DNA of 64,000 nt from Perognathus longimembris pacificus (lineage: Eukaryota > Chordata > Mammalia > Rodentia > Heteromyidae): the NCBI RefSeq assembly GCF_023159225.1, contig NC_063172.1, positions 40,181,832-40,245,831 of the forward strand, given 5' to 3'. This document shows, piece after piece, positions 60,715-64,000 of the stretch. The position numbers were made by a program, and so were the translations under genes. Each line of letters starts with the position of its first letter. Positions within the stretch are counted from its first letter, which is position 1. The notes beneath the pieces are model-generated. The model saw nothing but the letters and a program-made list of their open reading frames with translations. It searched no databases and was not told the origin of the DNA.

Positions 60715-63072
60715 CTGCCATCTGGGCAGAAGGAAATATAAAAAGGAAAATAATGGTTCAGGTTGACCCGCACAAAAAATAAAGATGTATTTGAGTAAAT
60801 CAATGAAAGCAGAAGGGCTTGAGGCACGGTAAAGCTCAGGAGCAGCTCACCCATACATGTTTAATTATTTGTTTGCACAAATGATTAGATGCTGAGGTGT
60901 GTTTTGAAGGATGCAAAAAGAACAGCTGAAAAGCAAACTGAATTGAAAGAAAGTTAGATGAGTAATGAAAGCAAAGAAAGTTGTAAGTAGAACCTACCAA
61001 AGGGGTATGGACCCAAATGTGAACAGAGCCCAAGTAGATAACATAAAGAATGGGAACTGGATGAATAGAGATATTTACTTAAGAGTTTATTCCATGAATA
61101 CAATGGACAGTCTTTTTAAAAAATGACAATGTGTTTCACAATATGTTCCATAATTTGATATCACTTTGGGGCATAAATTTAACTTTCTAAAAGTTCATGC
61201 TGTATATAAGTAATTTAGTTTATCTTATGTGACTATAGTTTGTAGTCTCTCTTATGTTTCATCCAATATAACAATGTTATCATTGGACTTTTCCACATGA
61301 GACCACCTGCATATGAATCAGGCAAGACAGTGACAGTAAAGGTGAACTAAATAATTTAGTTGCTTTTTTTTTTACTTCAAATAATTGAAAATTCTTTTTA
61401 CAGAAATACCAAAAACAAACAAACAAACAAACAAAAAAACAAACAAAAAACCCTGAAGCACAATCACCCATGGAGTGTTTGTGTCCATCTTGTGAAACAC
61501 AATCTTCATTTTCCTTCCTGTGCTTTTCATCCATGTTGTACATTTCACATGATACTACCAAACCTATATGTCTATATTATGTATAATTTTATGTATGTAT
61601 ACATGAATAAACACACATATATGGCAATTTATATGGAACTGTTTAGAGACGCGATACAATTAATAGTACACATTAATATTGCTAATTGCTGTTTTCCATG
61701 GTCTACATGGTCACTCCTTGCCCAAAGAAGTTGTGTAATTATCCACTGGGAAACCATAGTCCATTTCTATAGCTTGTAGGTTATGTGGGAGGGAGGGAGG
61801 ACCTGATAAGTGTCTGGTACTCAGCAAAGGATGCTGGGTAGAGTTAGAGAAATAAAGTTCTAACCTTGTTTGTGGGGAAATTGACAATCTCACGTGAAGA
61901 GACAGGACATCACACACACACACACACACACGCAACAATTGGAGTATAATCAAAAGTAATGTAGTTATATCATTGTAATAGTCTCTGAATTCACTTCAAA
62001 GAAAACCATAAAAGCTACTATGAAACTTGCTGCTGACCTGCTCCATGTTCTGTGTCCTTTTGTTCCTAGTCCTCTTCTTCCTGCCACTGATTCTGTGCTA
62101 GAAAATTGCATTAGTGAAGGGCTGAAGGCAAGTTGGGAATGAAAATTATAAAAGAGCAATAATGAAGAGTAAATGCTAGCTACCAAATAATGAGCTTTCA
62201 ACTAATTAAGCATTAAAGTAAGTGCCCCTTTAAATTTAATAAGGAGACTTTAAGTATTTTTAATGAATCTTAATGCATTTCACTGATCTTCCCATAATGT
62301 AGTGTTAACTTTTTCCATACAAACTTGGCTTTTTTCCATAATGAAAATAGAGAAAAATGTTGATTGTGGTCATCTTAGCTCCCGTTGAAGAGGACTAAGA
62401 GAATAGTTACAAATGAACACATTCGTTTTCATCAGACTATGTTAAAATAAGAAAGACATAAACATTAAGGACAAAGGCAAGGTTTGTGGCTTTATGGAAC
62501 CATTAAGATGACTGGGGAAGTTCAAATATGAGTAAAAATAAGAGGATAGCTTTTCTCAAAAAAAAAAAAATCATGGCTTGAATTTCAGTGTTTCCTTTAC
62601 AGAGGATCTTTTAAAAAGACCCGTGGAAGGATTTATTCCTTGCAAAAAACTGGAAGGCATAATACACTGAATGAAGATCACAGTTTCCTTTTTTAGGTGA
62701 TTTATATTTAAATGAGTTCTCCATAATCCTTTAAACTGAAGTGCAAATTGGTTATCAAAGTCTTTTGCGATAAGGGTTGTTTTACATAATAATGAATTTC
62801 ACACAAATTCCTCAAAGGGAAATATTGATTCAGGCAACATCATAGGATATTTGAGTTGTGCTAACTCTTTTGGGCATAGGCAGCATACAGAACTCTAAAA
62901 TAATCTAAGTGCCTTCAGTGAGAAGGGCATGCAATGTATCTTTTCTCAGGGCATATTTACATTTCTCACAGAAAATTTTAATAAAAATAATTCAATTTAC
63001 TCTACTATATTGCATCTATGTTAACAAATGTTAATAAGAATCTGTGATTTCTAGGCAACTATGTACTTTATT
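60715..63072. other. Unassigned AT-rich DNA with small simple repeats
   Basis: Contains an (AAAC)n tract at 61411-61449 and (AC)10 at 61911-61931. No gene could be supported. Confidence 0.5.
61911..61931. repeat. (CA)10 microsatellite
   Basis: Uninterrupted CA run ended by cgc. Confidence 0.93.
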
Positions 63073-63074
63073 TA

Positions 63075-63405
63075 CTTTTAGCAGTACAGGGAGGGGTTTA
63101 AATTCAGCCTTGTGCTTGTTAGGCAACTGCTCTGCCCTGTGAGTCCTGTGCCCAGCCCCTTTTGATGGAGTATTTTTTTTTTTAGCTAGGATCTCCTCAT
63201 TTTACATTTTCTGAACATCTGTCCTTCAGCATATAGAGTTGAAGCTGGAATCATATATACAATATCACAGCAGGCTTATTGGTTTCATTAGACTTTGGAT
63301 TTTGCCTGGGCTGGATTTGAAACTACAAACATGATCCTTCTGAACTTCTCTTATGTACTTGAGATTGCAGGGATGAGCCATAGCACTCTGTCTTGGCTTG
63401 AGTTT
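63075..63405 (-). repeat. Old ID/B1-type SINE
   Basis: Reverse ID-like arm ('aaattcagccttgtgcttgttaggcaactgctctgccctgtgag') then a T tract and decayed B1 arm ending 'ttgagattgcagggatgagcc'. Strongly diverged. Confidence 0.55.
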
Positions 63406-63542
63406 TTAAAAAGCACACTGTTTGAAAATGGTATAAAATATATCATATGAAAGGTATATTTTATATAAAAATATAATATATGGTATAAAATATACTTTAT
63501 ATGAAATACTTGCAACAAGAAGAGTGCTTGAGATGATTTAGT

Positions 63543-63696
63543 TTTCTTTTTTGTTTCTTCCTTTTTCCTTCCCTTTTCTCTTCCTTCCTTCATCTCTCTT
63601 TCCCTTCCCTCCCTCCCTCCTTCCCTCTCTCCCTCCTTCCCTCCTTCCCTCCCTCCCTCCCTCCCTTCCTTCCTTCTTTGTTCCTTCCTTCTTTTT
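63543..63696. repeat. (CCTT/CCCT)n pyrimidine-rich tract
   Basis: About 150 bp almost entirely C and T with only a few interruptions. Confidence 0.92.
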
Positions 63697-64000
63697 AATT
63701 TTAGGATATTAAGAGACTTATATCATTGAATAACCTTAACACAAAATTTGGATGTCTGCGATGTTCCAAAATCCATAACTTTTATTAGAGTACCATATTA
63801 ATATCCAGAAGGTTTTTACTTTTACAATATTTTGAAAGTCAGAATGCCAAATTTTAATTTATAGTTGCTCAAGGTATAGTAGCAAATACTAATTTAATTA
63901 TGTGGTTGGTGAGAACTTTGACCAGAGTTTATTTCTCTTGTCCACTCTGCAACCACCTTCTCATACCCTTCCTGAGCTCAGTATCACTACAGAAGGTAAG
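63697..64000. other. Unassigned DNA
   Basis: No feature could be supported up to the window end. Confidence 0.5.

Overview
The window is ordinary mammalian nuclear DNA: AT-rich, intron- or intergenic-like and dense in retroposons, with no bacterial, plasmid or phage gene organisation. The main lineage marker is a dimeric SINE present in about 20 copies. Its left arm is ID-like and tRNA-derived, and its right arm ends in an A-rich tail. It matches the IDL-Geo family known from Geomyoidea rodents (kangaroo rats, pocket mice, pocket gophers). A second, older dimer with a 7SL/B1-like left arm carries the same right arm. I infer a geomyoid rodent; genus cannot be decided by reading.

Layout. 1-12.4 kb: degenerate SINEs, L2-like remnants, seven IDL-Geo copies (4.7-10.8 kb) and one at 11.9 kb, and simple repeats. 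12.44-17.74 kb: one ancient plus-strand repeat split in two by a 4.9 kb minus-strand retrocopy of an unidentified mRNA. That retrocopy has a poly(A) end, an 18-bp target duplication, three later SINEs and a probable nested second retrocopy. 17.9-18.5 kb: a mosaic of short retroposons. 19.07-25.59 kb: a full-length LINE-1 with a 15-bp perfect target duplication, a CpG-rich 5'UTR starting with a YY1-like site, an intact 360-codon ORF1, and an ORF2 disabled by one stop and two opposite frameshifts. 26.9-32.5 kb: five 5'-truncated L1 3' ends of different ages. 33.8-50.7 kb: SINEs, large simple repeats (C27, a 44-bp AT palindrome, a 168-bp homopurine tract, a CCTT tract) and another L1 3' end. 51.4 kb: the only good candidate for a host protein-coding exon, on the minus strand, 173 bp with convincing splice sites and a very acidic product. 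51.7-64 kb: a SINE-in-SINE nest, one more IDL-Geo copy, an antisense L1 fragment, a MIR-like piece and long stretches where I see nothing.

How it fits together: L1 supplies the enzymes, and nearly everything else recognisable (SINEs, truncated L1s, processed pseudogenes) is a product of L1-type target-primed insertion, as shown by poly(A) tails and matching direct repeats. If the 51.4 kb exon is real, much of the window would be intron of a minus-strand gene. Boundaries of old repeats are approximate, and repeat family names rest on recognition rather than a library search.
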